Notes: a model not told the origin generated them from the letters alone. A DNA stretch of 64,000 nt from Hallella bergensis DSM 17361 (GCF_000160535.1 NZ_GG704783.1:89486-153485), one strand, 5' to 3'. Shown: positions 37,905 through 48,368, counted from the first letter of the stretch. Program-made: numbers and translations.

Positions 37905-39017
37905 TTATTCCGCCCAGGCAAGCTTCACCACCTCGTCGGCTATGATAGCAGCCGAATCCTTCAGCCCCAGCTTCTTGATGTTTTGGCTTAGAGACTCGAG
38001 CTTGGCGTCGTCTGTCACGATGTTGAGAGCTGTCTGCAACAGGGTGTCGGGAGCATCGGTATCCTTAACATAGACTGCTGCATCTTTGTTGACCAGAGCC
38101 ATGGCGTTCTTCGTTTGGTGGTCTTCGGCCACATTGGGACTGGGAACGAGAATCACGGGTGTGCCCAACAGGCAGAACTCGCTGATTGAACTGGCTCCCG
38201 CACGACTGATAACCAGGTCGGCTGCCTTGTATGCTGCTCCCATCTCACTGATAAAGTCCAAGACCTTGAGGTTAGGAATCGCACCGAAGTTGCTCACGGC
38301 CTTGTTCACCTCCTCGTTGTAATATTTACCCGTTTGCCAGATAAACTGCACGTCAGAAGCTTTCACTTGGGCAAGGTGTCGCCGTATGCTTTCGTTCAGG
38401 GTACGTGCACCAAGGCTTCCTCCCACTAAGAGTATCGTCTTCTTGTCGGGTTCAAGGCCGAACGATTGTCGTGCCTCCTCCCGGCTCATGTTGCATTCCA
38501 GGACATTTTGTCTCACCGGATTACCGGTCATGATAATCTTGTCGGCTGGGAAGAATCGGTCCATACCCTCGTAGGCCACGCATATTTTGTTGGCCTTTTT
38601 AGCCAGCAACCGATTGGTCACGCCGGCATAACTGTTCTGCTCCTGAATCAGGCAGGGAATGCCTTTCGATTCGCACACGTTGAGCATGGGGCCACTGGCA
38701 TATCCGCCAACTCCTACTGCAACCATCGGTTTGAAGTCGCGGATAATGGCTTTGGCCATGTGCTGACTCTTGCGGATTCTGAACAACACAGCAATATTCT
38801 TGAAAAGATGCTTGCGGTCGAAACCGGAGATGGGAAGTCCCTTTATTTCGTATCCGGCTGCCGGCACGCGTTGCATTTCCATACGCCCGAGGGCTCCGAC
38901 AAACAGAATCTTGGCATCAGGGTATTTGTCCTTGATGGCATTGGCTATTGAGACGGCCGGAAAAATATGGCCACCTGTTCCACCTCCGCTGATGATGATT
39001 CTTAATTCCTTGTTCAT
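37905..39017 (-). CDS. murG: UDP-GlcNAc:lipid I transferase MurG, 370 aa
   Basis: Makes lipid II by transferring GlcNAc to lipid I at the inner membrane face. N-terminal G-loop 1 SGGGTGGHIFPAVSIANAI and G-loop 2 region GVGGYASGPMLNVCESKGIPCLIQEQNSYAGVTNR are conserved. The C-terminal donor site has LVGGSLGARTLNESI and SRAGASSISEFCLLGTPVILVPSPNVAEDHQTKNA. The start at 39017 (MNKELRIIISGGG) is preferred over the longer frame. It ends 16 bp before murC. Confidence 0.96.
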   Translation of the reverse strand: MNKELRIIISGGGTGGHIFPAVSIANAIKDKYPDAKILFVGALGRMEMQRVPAAGYEIKGLPISGFDRKHLFKNIAVLFRIRKSQHMAKAIIRDFKPMVAVGVGGYASGPMLNVCESKGIPCLIQEQNSYAGVTNRLLAKKANKICVAYEGMDRFFPADKIIMTGNPVRQNVLECNMSREEARQSFGLEPDKKTILLVGGSLGARTLNESIRRHLAQVKASDVQFIWQTGKYYNEEVNKAVSNFGAIPNLKVLDFISEMGAAYKAADLVISRAGASSISEFCLLGTPVILVPSPNVAEDHQTKNAMALVNKDAAVYVKDTDAPDTLLQTALNIVTDDAKLESLSQNIKKLGLKDSAAIIADEVVKLAWAE

Positions 39018-39124
39018 GTGAACGATATTATCTTTGGCAAAATTAATCAAAAAAAATCGCTTTAGGCCATATTCTCACCACTTTATTTGTGTCTTTGTCG
39101 TGTCAAGCCGTACTCCTTCCAACC

Positions 39125-40396
39125 CTATTCGCCAGCTATTGCCGGTATCGGTTTGTCGTTGGGTTCGATATTCTTTTTGGCCGTGCGGCTCACGCTCAGT
39201 ATCACTCCGATGTAAACACAGTTGATGATAGACGATGTTCCGCCCTTGCTGATGAGGGGCAGTGGCTGACCGGTAACGGGAGCTAAGCCAACAGCTACGC
39301 ACATGTTGAACAGAGCTTGGGTCACGAGCAGCAATGCCAGTCCCATGGCCAGGAAGGCCGGAAAGTTGTTCTCGCACCGATTGGCTATCCTGCCTGTACG
39401 AAACAGCAGGATAATATAGAGCATGGCGACAAAAAAAGCCCCTGCTATACCCAGTTCCTCAATGATGATGGCATAGATGAAGTCGGAAAAGGCCTGCGAG
39501 AGGAAGTCGCGTTCCACCGAGTTCCCAGGTCCCTTCCCGATGATGTTCGATGAAACGATGGCAATATTGGCATGAGCCACCTGCGCATCTTTGTCGAGAT
39601 CCACCTCATTGGGTTCAACCTCCTTGCTGTTGAGAAACTTGTCGATACGCGATTTCCACGTGTCAAAGCGGTGCAGAACACCTCCGCTCCGGGTACTTCC
39701 TTCTTTTTCCCCGGCCAAGACCACTTGTTCCGTAAGATTGTTTTTATTGTTCTCCGACTGTTGGTCTTTTCCCAACACCATGACCAGGGTTACTACGCCC
39801 ACGATGAATATAGTCACCACGCCCATGAGTTTGCCTAACTGTTGAGCCGGCACACGCCCCACGACCATCATCAGGAAAATCACGGCACACAGCAACGCTG
39901 CCGTAGAGAGGTTTTCGGCACCAATCAGTGGGATTATCACGGCACACACGATGAGGATGAACTTCATGGCATGTTTGTCTGCACCGTTGTCGGTTTGCAT
40001 CGCACTGAGAATCTGGGCTGTGGCCAATACCATGGTGCCCTTGGCTATCTCGGAAGGTTGAAACTGTATGCCGAGAATCGTAATCCAGCGCTGGGCGTCG
40101 TTGGTGGAATGCCCGACAAAATACACCCAAATCAGTGCCGCGACCGAAATGATGAGCAGTATGGGCGTGGCAATTTTGAAATACTTGCACTTGATGTTCA
40201 GTGTCACGACCATAAAGAATACGCCGACGGCCAGAATCAGGATATGTTTGATGATAGGTGCCAGATAGTTACCCCCTTTGTAGGTCAGCCCGGACGAAGC
40301 AGAGAACACCTCTACGATGCTGATCAGGCAAAGGAAGAAGAATACCATCCAAATGACTTTGTCGCCTTTGAAAATATTTCCGAGTTTTTTATTCAT
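39125..40396 (-). CDS. ftsW: SEDS glycosyltransferase FtsW, 423 aa
   Basis: Septal peptidoglycan polymerase that works with FtsI. Multiple hydrophobic helices; conserved SEDS segments include NDAQRWITILGIQFQPSEIAKGTM and the late 'DFIYAIIIEELGIAGAF', with the catalytic-type Asp before FIYA. A non-conserved loop (about 205-285, rich in charged residues such as SENNKNNLTEQVVLAGEKEGS) is an insertion compared with E. coli FtsW. The C-terminal tail is basic and cytoplasmic. Its stop is 107 bp before murG. Confidence 0.95.
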   Translation of the reverse strand: MNKKLGNIFKGDKVIWMVFFFLCLISIVEVFSASSGLTYKGGNYLAPIIKHILILAVGVFFMVVTLNIKCKYFKIATPILLIISVAALIWVYFVGHSTNDAQRWITILGIQFQPSEIAKGTMVLATAQILSAMQTDNGADKHAMKFILIVCAVIIPLIGAENLSTAALLCAVIFLMMVVGRVPAQQLGKLMGVVTIFIVGVVTLVMVLGKDQQSENNKNNLTEQVVLAGEKEGSTRSGGVLHRFDTWKSRIDKFLNSKEVEPNEVDLDKDAQVAHANIAIVSSNIIGKGPGNSVERDFLSQAFSDFIYAIIIEELGIAGAFFVAMLYIILLFRTGRIANRCENNFPAFLAMGLALLLVTQALFNMCVAVGLAPVTGQPLPLISKGGTSSIINCVYIGVILSVSRTAKKNIEPNDKPIPAIAGE

Positions 40397-40462
40397 TCAT
40401 TCGTTTCCTATTTAAGGTTTGCAGAGGTTGAGAAGTCGATTCTTGTGCCCACCCCAAACTTG

Positions 40463-41794
40463 TTACAGGTTGCGCACCAATGCCTTGAATTGGTCTCCCC
40501 GATCCTCCATGTTGTTGAAGAGATCGAAGCTGGCGCAGCATGGTGAAAGCAGCACGGTGTCTCCGGTCTTGGCCATTTTGTAGCAGGCCTCTACACAGTC
40601 TTTCATTGAATGGGTGTCGGCCACGGGAATCCCCAGGTCGTCGAAGTTGTCGTGCAGTTTCTTGTTGTCGGCTCCGAGATAGACCAGTCCCACGCATTTC
40701 TGCTTCACCAGCTCTTTGATGGCATCATAGTTGTTACCCTTGTCCCTGCCTCCAATGATCAATATTGTGGGTGTGGTCATGCTTTCGAGGGCATACCAGC
40801 AGGCATCGACGTTGGTTGCCTTGGAGTCGTTAATATAGTGCACCCCGGCTACATCGCACACCTTTTCGAGTCGGTGTTCCACGCCGGGGAAGTCGCTGAG
40901 GCTCTTGCGTATCTGCTCTTTCCTGATGCCGCTGATGTTGGAGGCCAGTCCGGCAGCCAACGAGTTGTAAATGTTGTGCTTGCCGGTGAGCGACAGGCGT
41001 TCCTGCTCCATGTTGAAGGGCACGGGATATTCGAGTTTGTATTGACCCTCTTCGATATATCCGATGCTCCCTTTTTCCTTGAGTTCGGAGAACGGGCACT
41101 GCACGGCATGGATGTCGTATTTCTCCAGCTCCTTCTTCACCACAGGATCATCGTTCCAATAGATAAAGCTATCCTCCTCGGTCTGATTCCTGATAATGCG
41201 CATCTTGGCATCGACATAGTTCTGGAACTTATAGTCGTAGCGATCGAGATGGTCGGGAGTGATGTTGAGCAAGATGGCAATGTTGGCACGGAAGTCATAC
41301 ATATTGTCGAGCTGAAACGAGCTTAGCTCAATGATGTAGTAGGCGTGCGGGTCCTCTGCCACTTGCAGGGCCAGACTTCGGCCGATATTTCCTGCCAGTC
41401 CCACGTCATAACCAGCATTCTTGAAAATATGATATATTAGTGATGTGGTTGTGGTCTTGCCATTACTTCCGGTGACGCAAATCATCTTGGAATGGGTATA
41501 CCGCCCGGCAAACTCTATTTCACTGATGATGCGTGTACCCTGTGCAATGAGCTTCTGAACCATAGGCGCCTGGTCGGGGATGCCGGGACTCTTGATCACT
41601 TCGTCGGCATTGAGAATTTTGGCTTCGGTATGTCCGCCTTCCTCCCATGCAATGCCATGATCGTCAAGTATCTGCTTATAGTGTTCCTTGATTTGGACGG
41701 AGTCGGAAACGAAGACGTCGAAGCCATCCTTCCTTGCGAGTACGGCGGCTCCGGCTCCGCTTTCTCCTGCTCCCAAAACTACGATTCTTTTCAT
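40463..41794 (-). CDS. murD: UDP-MurNAc-L-Ala:D-Glu ligase MurD, 443 aa
   Basis: Adds D-Glu. N-terminal nucleotide motif MKRIVVLGAGESGAGAAVLA; ATP P-loop VTGSNGKTTTTSLIYHIF; acid/His segment 'YIIELSSFQLDNMYDF' and 'ILLNITPDHLDRYDYKFQNYVDAK'; C-terminal FPGVEHRLEKV and NDSKATNVDACWYALESM. A longer frame upstream (to 41956) is His/Asp/Arg-rich and not conserved; ATG at 41794 is the family start. 104 bp separate it from mraY. Confidence 0.96.
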   Translation of the reverse strand: MKRIVVLGAGESGAGAAVLARKDGFDVFVSDSVQIKEHYKQILDDHGIAWEEGGHTEAKILNADEVIKSPGIPDQAPMVQKLIAQGTRIISEIEFAGRYTHSKMICVTGSNGKTTTTSLIYHIFKNAGYDVGLAGNIGRSLALQVAEDPHAYYIIELSSFQLDNMYDFRANIAILLNITPDHLDRYDYKFQNYVDAKMRIIRNQTEEDSFIYWNDDPVVKKELEKYDIHAVQCPFSELKEKGSIGYIEEGQYKLEYPVPFNMEQERLSLTGKHNIYNSLAAGLASNISGIRKEQIRKSLSDFPGVEHRLEKVCDVAGVHYINDSKATNVDACWYALESMTTPTILIIGGRDKGNNYDAIKELVKQKCVGLVYLGADNKKLHDNFDDLGIPVADTHSMKDCVEACYKMAKTGDTVLLSPCCASFDLFNNMEDRGDQFKALVRNL

Positions 41795-41898
41795 ATCTTT
41801 TCCAATTTTTTTCTTGTTGTTGTGTGAGGTGCGGGTGAGGATGGATTGCAGCTCCAGACATTCCCGGGCTTTTTCTCCCCTCGCTCCTTGTTCTCCTT

Positions 41899-43167
41899 TT
41901 ATCTTATCTTCAGCGTGATGATGGTCATTGCGGCGAGGATTATCGTGATGATCCAAAAGCGGATGGTAATTTTTGCCTCGTGCTTAGCCGAATGTGGAGC
42001 CTTGATGAGATAAGTGCAGTCGCTGTCGAGCTGATCATCGGTTACGCGGAAATTGTCGTGTATGGGGGTACGTTTGAAGATGCGCTGCTTAACGCCCTTG
42101 CGCTTGCCCAACTTGAAATACCACACCTGCATGATGACGCTGAGGCTCTCGACGAAAAATATGCCGCAAAGGATGGGCAGCAGCAGCTCCTTGTGGATGA
42201 TGATGGCACATACGGCAATAATGCCGCCGATAGTGAGCGACCCGGTGTCGCCCATGAACACCTGCGCGGGGTAGGCGTTATACCATAGAAATCCGATGAG
42301 AGCACCCACGAAAGCCGACATAAATACCACCAGCTCCTGAGACCCGGGAATGTACATGATGTTAAGATAGGCGGCAAATTCCATGTGCGAGCTGACGTAT
42401 GCCAGTATGCCCAAGACTATCCCGATAATGGCGGAGTTTCCCGCCGCCATGCCATCCATGCCATCGTTGAGGTTGGCTCCATTACTCACAGCCGTCACAA
42501 CAATAATGGTCATGATAACAAAGAGTATCCACCCTGCCGCCACTTTGTGCTTGCCACAGAACGACATGATATAGGAGTAGTCAAGGTTATGCCCCTTGAC
42601 AAAGGGGATTGTAGTCTTGAGCGTCTTCCTGGCATCTGCCCTGTGCTTCACCACAACCTCCTGTCCTTGGCGTTCGAGCACGATATTCTCGTTCGATTTC
42701 ACATCGGGCGATGCCCATAGCACCAACCCGACGATAAGTCCAATGCTCAGTTGTCCCACAATCTTATACTTGCCTTTCAATCCCTCCTTGTTGCGGCGGA
42801 ATATCTTGATAAAGTCGTCCATACCACCCAGAAAGCCCAACCACAGGGTTGTGATGATCATCAGGATGAGGTAAATGTTTCTCAGGCGACCAAGAAGGAG
42901 CACCGGAACCAGAATCGAAACGATGATGATGATGCCTCCCATGGATGGCACGCCGATCTTCTTGATGCCGAAGGGGTCGATTTTCTCATCACGCTGGGTC
43001 TCCGTAATCTGTTTTTTCTTCAGATACTTGATGAATCTCTCGCCAAACCATGCGGATATGGCGAGCGACAATATCAGTGCCAGCAGGGCGCGGAACGATA
43101 TGTATCCCCATATACGTGCGCCTGAAATGCCAAACTGTTCTAAGAATCTAAAAAGATAATACAGCAT
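41899..43167 (-). CDS. mraY: Phospho-MurNAc-pentapeptide translocase MraY, 422 aa
   Basis: Forms lipid I on the inner membrane. Ten-helix integral protein with signature segments 'IDPFGIKKIGVPSMGGIIIIVSILVPVL', 'GFLGGMDDFIKIFRRNKEGLKGKYKIVGQ' and 'SNGANLNDGMDGMAAGNSAIIG', and the late 'AYPAQVFMGDTGSLTIGGI' with the catalytic Asp and Gly. It is about 60 residues longer than E. coli MraY because of a polar insertion (about 170-225, 'KSNENIVLERQGQEVVVKHRADARKTLKT') typical of Bacteroidetes. It ends with a basic tail and follows murE by 24 bp. Confidence 0.96.
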   Translation of the reverse strand: MLYYLFRFLEQFGISGARIWGYISFRALLALILSLAISAWFGERFIKYLKKKQITETQRDEKIDPFGIKKIGVPSMGGIIIIVSILVPVLLLGRLRNIYLILMIITTLWLGFLGGMDDFIKIFRRNKEGLKGKYKIVGQLSIGLIVGLVLWASPDVKSNENIVLERQGQEVVVKHRADARKTLKTTIPFVKGHNLDYSYIMSFCGKHKVAAGWILFVIMTIIVVTAVSNGANLNDGMDGMAAGNSAIIGIVLGILAYVSSHMEFAAYLNIMYIPGSQELVVFMSAFVGALIGFLWYNAYPAQVFMGDTGSLTIGGIIAVCAIIIHKELLLPILCGIFFVESLSVIMQVWYFKLGKRKGVKQRIFKRTPIHDNFRVTDDQLDSDCTYLIKAPHSAKHEAKITIRFWIITIILAAMTIITLKIR

Positions 43168-43191
43168 GTTTATAAATTTCTATAGTTCCCT

Positions 43192-44646
43192 TTATTGGGC
43201 GATACCGAATATTTCGCGGATCACTTCTCGGTCGTCAAAGTGATGCTTCACGCCCTTGATTTCCTGATAGTTCTCGTGTCCTTTCCCGGCCACGAGAACC
43301 ACGTCACCCTTCTTGGCCAGCATACAGGCCGTTTTGATGGCCTCGCGTCGGTCGGCAATGCTGACAACCTTTTTCATCTGTTGGGTGTTCAGTCCGGCGA
43401 GCATGTCGTCGATGATATCCTGCGGCTCCTCAAACCGGGGATTGTCGCTGGTGATGATCACACGGTCGCTTTGCTTCACCGCCTCCTGCGCCATCAACGG
43501 TCGCTTGCCCTTGTCACGGTTTCCGCCTGCACCGCAGACGGTGATGATTTGTCCCGTTTTATCAACTTCGCGAATGGCATTGAGCACATTGGCCAGGGCA
43601 TCGGGGGTGTGGGCATAGTCCACAATGGCCGTTACGCCTTCCGACGACTGTATCGGCTCCAATCGTCCACTCACGCTGTGGAGTGTGCTCAGGGTCACCA
43701 AGATATCCTCCGGCTGTTTACCCAGCATTCGGGCAGCCCCGTAAACAGCCAGCAGGTTGCTCACGTTGAACTTGCCTATAAACTGCACCCCCACGTCGTT
43801 GCCGTCCACGTTGAGATACATGCCTGCAAAGTGCATCTCGATGATGCGTGCACGGAAGTCGGCCATGCGCTCCATCGAGTAAGTCTTGATGGTAGCCTTG
43901 GTGTTCTGCACCATAAACATTCCGTTCTTATCATCGGCATTGGTGATGGCAAAGGCCGACTTGGGCAGATCGTCGAAAAACATCTTCTTCGCATTGCGAT
44001 AGTTCTCGAAGGTGCCGTGATAATCGAGATGGTCGCGCGTGAGGTTGGTAAACAGCGCACCGGTAAATGTCAGTCCGCCAATGCGCCTTTGGGCTATGGC
44101 ATGGCTCGAACACTCCATGAAGACATATTCGCAGCCGGCATCCACCATTTTGGCCAGCAGTTCGTTCAGTTCGATGGCATCGGGCGTGGTATGGTCGGCG
44201 GGTAGAACCTCGTCCTCGATGTAGTTGCACACGGTGGACAGAAGTCCGCACCGGTGTCCCATTTTGCGGAACATGTTATATAATAAGGTGGCAATGGTGG
44301 TTTTTCCATTTGTGCCCGTCACCCCCACCAGTTTCAGTTTCTTCGACGGATAGCCATAGAAGGCCGTGGCCAACTTGCCCACTGCCTCTGCCGTCGACGC
44401 CACCTGCACATAGGTCACACCATCCGTTCGGTCTTCGGGCATGTCTTCACAGAGTATGGCTTTTGCGCCCAGTTCTATGGCTTTGGGTATGAATTGGTGT
44501 CCATCAACCTGTGTTCCCTTCATGGCAACAAAGGCATGGCCGTTGCTAATTTTGCGTGAGTCGATGTTCACGCCTGTAATGTCAACATCGGTATCGCCGA
44601 TGATGGCAAGAGATTTGATGCTTTTCAGCAGCTCTTGTAAATTCAT
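43192..44646 (-). CDS. murE: UDP-MurNAc-tripeptide ligase MurE (meso-DAP adding), 484 aa
   Basis: Adds the third peptide residue. N-terminal [32 protein letters not shown] loop [20 protein letters not shown], and '[41 protein letters not shown]' are conserved. The C-terminal specificity motif is [13 protein letters not shown] is the signature of meso-diaminopimelate selection (lysine enzymes carry D-D/NPA), so the wall is of the DAP type. The neighbouring murF gene expected in many bacteria is absent from this cluster. Confidence 0.96.
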   Translation of the reverse strand: MNLQELLKSIKSLAIIGDTDVDITGVNIDSRKISNGHAFVAMKGTQVDGHQFIPKAIELGAKAILCEDMPEDRTDGVTYVQVASTAEAVGKLATAFYGYPSKKLKLVGVTGTNGKTTIATLLYNMFRKMGHRCGLLSTVCNYIEDEVLPADHTTPDAIELNELLAKMVDAGCEYVFMECSSHAIAQRRIGGLTFTGALFTNLTRDHLDYHGTFENYRNAKKMFFDDLPKSAFAITNADDKNGMFMVQNTKATIKTYSMERMADFRARIIEMHFAGMYLNVDGNDVGVQFIGKFNVSNLLAVYGAARMLGKQPEDILVTLSTLHSVSGRLEPIQSSEGVTAIVDYAHTPDALANVLNAIREVDKTGQIITVCGAGGNRDKGKRPLMAQEAVKQSDRVIITSDNPRFEEPQDIIDDMLAGLNTQQMKKVVSIADRREAIKTACMLAKKGDVVLVAGKGHENYQEIKGVKHHFDDREVIREIFGIAQ

Positions 44647-44685
44647 ATGATTATTGTTTATTATTTTTCACTCATGAAGTCTTCC

Positions 44686-46854
44686 TTATTCCAAGGTCAG
44701 CATGCACACATCTCCTTTTTGGATACAATGGCCGGCCGGGAGACTTTGTCCAACCACTTTGCCGCGGCCCCTCACACGGCATCGCACCCCGCGTTTCTCT
44801 ATCAGGTAGACGGCATCGCGCGCACCCATGCCTGTCACGTCGGGAATAAACTTGTTGCCCAGCTCTTTCTTCCTAACTAATGTAATGTGGTTGGCATTTT
44901 TCTCCACGGTGCCCCAAACCGGCTTCTTCATAGGAGCCTGACTTCTGAAGTCGGCATTCGTCCGGATGCCCAGATGAGACAGCACATAGTCTGCCGAGAG
45001 GATGTTTCCACCCTTCACGTCGGGCACAAAAATGGAGGTGGAGTCTCTCGCATCGCTCACGTCGAGGCGAATGTCCTTGGCCATGATGCCCTCGGCAATA
45101 TGGTGGAACACCACTCCGCTCATTCCGCCGCCCGAAGCCGGCAGTCCTGACTTCTGAATGCATACGATGCAACTGTATCGTGGAGCATCGGCTGGGAAGA
45201 AGCCTGCAAACGACAGCAGATAGTTCATGCGGCCGCTTTTGTAGCCGGCAGCACCTTGCGAAATCTGTGCCGTCCCGGTTTTTCCGGCCACGGCAAACGA
45301 TCGGGAGCCTGCTTTCCTGCCCAGCCCCTCGCTCACCACCTTGGTCAGCATTTCCTGCATCCATTTGATAACCTTGGGCGACGCTATTTGCTCATGTCCG
45401 GCAACCACCTGTGGAGGAAATTCCTCGATGACTTGTCCGTTTTTGATCGCCGCTTTGACAAAGCGTGGCTGCATCATTTTCCCATCATTGGCAATGGCAT
45501 TGTAGAAGGCAAGGGTAGAGATGGGCGGAATCTGGGTTTCATAGCCGATGCTCATCCAAGGCAGGGCTGTGTTGCTCCAGTTGATCCATTCTCCCCGTTT
45601 GTTCTTTTTAGGCATGCGGACAATACCTGAGGCTGCCCCCACGATGGGGATGTGCAGGTCGGCGGTGATGCCCGAGCGACGAACACCCTCCACAAACTTT
45701 TCAGGATTGGCGTGATAATACTCGTCGACAATCCGACTGACACCGATGTTGGAGCTCACCTTCAGGGTCTTGGGCAGGTTCATCATGCCATATCCGCCCC
45801 GCCTCCAGTTGTGGTCCTTCATCTGTCTGCCGTACATCGGCCATATGCCGCCTCCGGTATCCACAGTCTTGGTGGTGTCGCACATGCCGTCTTCCAGCAC
45901 GGTCATGATCGATATGGGCTTAAACACGGAGCCTGGCTCGAGCAGGTCGCTCACGGCATGGTTCTTGATTTCTCGATACTCGCCGTCGATACATTTTTCC
46001 ATGTTCACGATGGCCTTGATGTCTCCGGTCTTCACCTCCATGACGATGGCCACACCCACATTGCCGTTGATTTCCCTCAGCTCGTCGATCACGGCGCGCT
46101 CGGCCAGGTCTTGCATTTCCACGTCGATGGTGGTTACAATGTCAGATCCGGCTATGGGCGGCGTGTCCATGATGTCGAGAAACTTGTTGAGCACTTTGCG
46201 GCGATGTTTGATGCCCGTGGTGCCCCGGAGCAGGGAGTCGTACGACAGCTCCAAGCCGCAACGCGGTGTGCGACCGCCGTCCATGGCCGCATACATATCG
46301 CCTACGGTTCGTCCGGCGAGTGTTCCATAGGGTCGTTCGCGCGAGTTGAGCTCGTCCCAGTGGAATCCGCTCTTGAATTTTGAGAGGCAGAACACGGGCA
46401 GCTGCTTCACCCGCGAATAGGTGTTGTAATCGATGCGCTTGGGCCATATAGGCCAGTGGCGCTTCATCTCCCTGCGCCCCTGTTCCAGGTTGGCCTTGAA
46501 TGCCGCGGCGCTACGCTCGGGGAAGATGTGGCTCAGTCCCATGCAGATACTGTCGACCTTCTCGTCCCACAGGCTGTCGGTCTGGGCAATGTGAAGCTGT
46601 TTAAAGTCCATATAGACCTTGAACTCAGGCAGCGATGAGGCCAGCAGCTGACCGTCGCAGCTCAGAATGTTGCCGCGCGTGGGTATCACCTCCACGCTGT
46701 CCTTTTTCACGCGGTTGGCCACCTTGAGCCAATAGTCGCGCTTGGCGGTCATGATATAGCTTGCCTTGGCCACCACAGCCAGTGCAATCAGTGTCATCAA
46801 TACGGCGATGGCACTGTATCTCGGCATAATTTTGTTATAATCGAACTTGCTCAT
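44686..46854 (-). CDS. ftsI: Penicillin-binding protein FtsI (PBP3-type) with PASTA domains, 722 aa
   Basis: Septal transpeptidase, partner of FtsW. One N-terminal membrane helix (AIAVLMTLIALAVVAKASYIM), a dimerisation region with RGNILSCDGQLLASS and ERPYGTLAGRTVG, and a transpeptidase domain whose three boxes are SVFK in EPGSVFKPISIM, SSN in KVSSNIGVSRIV, and KTGT in FAVAGKTGTAQ. The C-terminal 120 residues contain two PASTA-like repeats (FVPDVKGGNILSADYVLSHLG and FIPDVTGMGARDAVYLIEKRG), uncommon in E. coli FtsI but known in Bacteroidetes. Six bases separate it from ftsL. Confidence 0.95.
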   Translation of the reverse strand: MSKFDYNKIMPRYSAIAVLMTLIALAVVAKASYIMTAKRDYWLKVANRVKKDSVEVIPTRGNILSCDGQLLASSLPEFKVYMDFKQLHIAQTDSLWDEKVDSICMGLSHIFPERSAAAFKANLEQGRREMKRHWPIWPKRIDYNTYSRVKQLPVFCLSKFKSGFHWDELNSRERPYGTLAGRTVGDMYAAMDGGRTPRCGLELSYDSLLRGTTGIKHRRKVLNKFLDIMDTPPIAGSDIVTTIDVEMQDLAERAVIDELREINGNVGVAIVMEVKTGDIKAIVNMEKCIDGEYREIKNHAVSDLLEPGSVFKPISIMTVLEDGMCDTTKTVDTGGGIWPMYGRQMKDHNWRRGGYGMMNLPKTLKVSSNIGVSRIVDEYYHANPEKFVEGVRRSGITADLHIPIVGAASGIVRMPKKNKRGEWINWSNTALPWMSIGYETQIPPISTLAFYNAIANDGKMMQPRFVKAAIKNGQVIEEFPPQVVAGHEQIASPKVIKWMQEMLTKVVSEGLGRKAGSRSFAVAGKTGTAQISQGAAGYKSGRMNYLLSFAGFFPADAPRYSCIVCIQKSGLPASGGGMSGVVFHHIAEGIMAKDIRLDVSDARDSTSIFVPDVKGGNILSADYVLSHLGIRTNADFRSQAPMKKPVWGTVEKNANHITLVRKKELGNKFIPDVTGMGARDAVYLIEKRGVRCRVRGRGKVVGQSLPAGHCIQKGDVCMLTLE

Positions 46855-46860
46855 TACTGT

Positions 46861-47358
46861 TTATTCCGGAACGCTGATGATATAGGGTGGTTGATTGGCC
46901 ATTTTCAGCACGCTGTCACCACTGTTTTTCAAGAGATTCAACACATTGCTCTGCCGACTCTTCTCGGTGAGCTGACTGGTACTCGAGAGGGCTCTGTACT
47001 TGGCATCCTGCAGTTCGGCCTGGAGCCGGTCTATCTCGATGATATCCTGCTGGCAACTGTATCGGTTGGAGATATAGAGTATCAGGAAGAACACGATAAG
47101 CACAAACAGCCATATTTGCCGGCGTATGGCGGCCGTGTTCAGGATGTCGCCACCGAGAACCTTGCGCAGGGAGAGGTAGCGCGACTGTGGCGCTTCGCCT
47201 TCGATGGCCTGCTCCTGAATGACCGCTTTCAGCGAGAGCCCTTCGTCGTCATTTTCCGTATCAGGACTTTGGGTGCCCTTTTCGGGTTCGGTCTCGGACG
47301 GGGTGTTAACGACCTGTTGCTTGGGATCCTGGATGTTTTTGTTGTTGTCTTCGTTCAT
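46861..47358 (-). CDS. ftsL: FtsL-like division protein, 165 aa
   Basis: Small bitopic protein between rsmH and ftsI, the ftsL position. A disordered acidic N-terminus (NNKNIQDPKQQVVNTPSETEPEKGTQSPDTENDD) is followed by a membrane helix (IWLFVLIVFFLILYISNRY) and a short periplasmic coiled coil (DIIEIDRLQAELQDAKYRALSSTSQL). FtsL/FtsB-type proteins support FtsW-FtsI. Its ATG at 47358 overlaps the rsmH stop (ATGA), showing translational coupling; a longer frame inside rsmH is rejected. Confidence 0.85.
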   Translation of the reverse strand: MNEDNNKNIQDPKQQVVNTPSETEPEKGTQSPDTENDDEGLSLKAVIQEQAIEGEAPQSRYLSLRKVLGGDILNTAAIRRQIWLFVLIVFFLILYISNRYSCQQDIIEIDRLQAELQDAKYRALSSTSQLTEKSRQSNVLNLLKNSGDSVLKMANQPPYIISVPE

Positions 47359-48368
47359 TTCTTTTCGGCTATTCTGAGTTTTGCACTTCGGCTTCTTGGG
47401 TTTCTCGCCAGTTCCTCGTCGCTTGGAACAATGACTTTGTTGTTCACTAACCTGAAGGGGCATTCCACCCTTCCAAAGAAGTCCTGCCGGAGCTTTCCCT
47501 CTGCATTTCCGGTTTTCATCATGTTTTTCACCATCCGGTCCTCCAGCGAGTGGTAGGTGATGACGCTCAGTCTTCCTCCCGGAGCCAGCAGGTCGGTGGC
47601 TGCGGTGAGCATTTCCCGGAGTGCAGCCATCTCCTGATTCACCTCGATGCGGAGTGCCTGAAACAGTTTGGCCATGTCTTTCTTCTCGCGCCCCCGCCTG
47701 AAGAGAGGTTGCACGGCATTGACGAAATCCTGGGTGGTGAGAATCTTTCCTTGATTTCTTTCTTTCACCAGTACGGACGCGATGCGCCGTGAGGATTTCA
47801 GTTCGCCGTAGAGATAGAAAATATCGGCCAGCTGCTCCTCTTCGTAGTTGTTCACCACGTCGGCAGCCGTTTGCCCACCACGCTTGTTCATGCGCATGTC
47901 TAACGGGGCATCGAAGCGGAACGAGAATCCGCGGGCCTCATCGTCAAAATGATGACTCGACACGCCGAGGTCAGCCAGAAGTCCGTCGATATGCTCCACC
48001 CCGTAATAGCGCATCCAGTTCTTCAGGTATCGAAAATTGGAGCGCACAAAGGTGAAGTTGTCTAAAGTCTCCCCGCTGCCCGACAGGTTTTGTTCGGCAT
48101 CCGCGTCCTGGTCGAAGCTGTAGAGATGGCCGTCCTGATGGAGTCGTGAGAGAATTTCGCGCGAATGGCCGCCCCCGCCGAAGGTGACGTCCACATAGGT
48201 GCCGTCGGGTTTGATGTCAAGCCCGTCTACACTCTCTTTCAGTAATACCGGAACGTGGTATTTCTCTGCTTTAATAACCATTCTTGCTTTTTCAAAATTT
48301 CTCAAACTGTCATCAGCGTTTTGCGTCATGCTTGCTTCTGCCTGCCGAAACGGCTTGTGCTCATTCAT
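47355..48368 (-). CDS. rsmH: 16S rRNA (cytosine-1402 N4)-methyltransferase RsmH, 337 aa
   Basis: SAM-dependent enzyme of the dcw cluster. The SAM-binding motif is VDVTFGGGGHSREIL (about 60-74), with YHVPVLLKESVDGL before it and the family motifs 'GLLADLGVSSHHFDDEARGFSFRFDAPLDMRMN' and 'ITYHSLEDRMVKNMMK' after. The ATG at 48368 overlaps the mraZ stop (ATGA), which supports this start although the first 30 residues are not conserved. An alternative start is MVIKAEKYHVPVLL at 48281. Confidence 0.95.
   Translation of the reverse strand: MNEHKPFRQAEASMTQNADDSLRNFEKARMVIKAEKYHVPVLLKESVDGLDIKPDGTYVDVTFGGGGHSREILSRLHQDGHLYSFDQDADAEQNLSGSGETLDNFTFVRSNFRYLKNWMRYYGVEHIDGLLADLGVSSHHFDDEARGFSFRFDAPLDMRMNKRGGQTAADVVNNYEEEQLADIFYLYGELKSSRRIASVLVKERNQGKILTTQDFVNAVQPLFRRGREKKDMAKLFQALRIEVNQEMAALREMLTAATDLLAPGGRLSVITYHSLEDRMVKNMMKTGNAEGKLRQDFFGRVECPFRLVNNKVIVPSDEELARNPRSRSAKLRIAEKK

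Noticed and set aside
41795-41956. N-terminal extension of MurD
   Set aside because: Low-complexity His/Asp/Arg-rich segment upstream of the conserved MKRIVVLGAG start.
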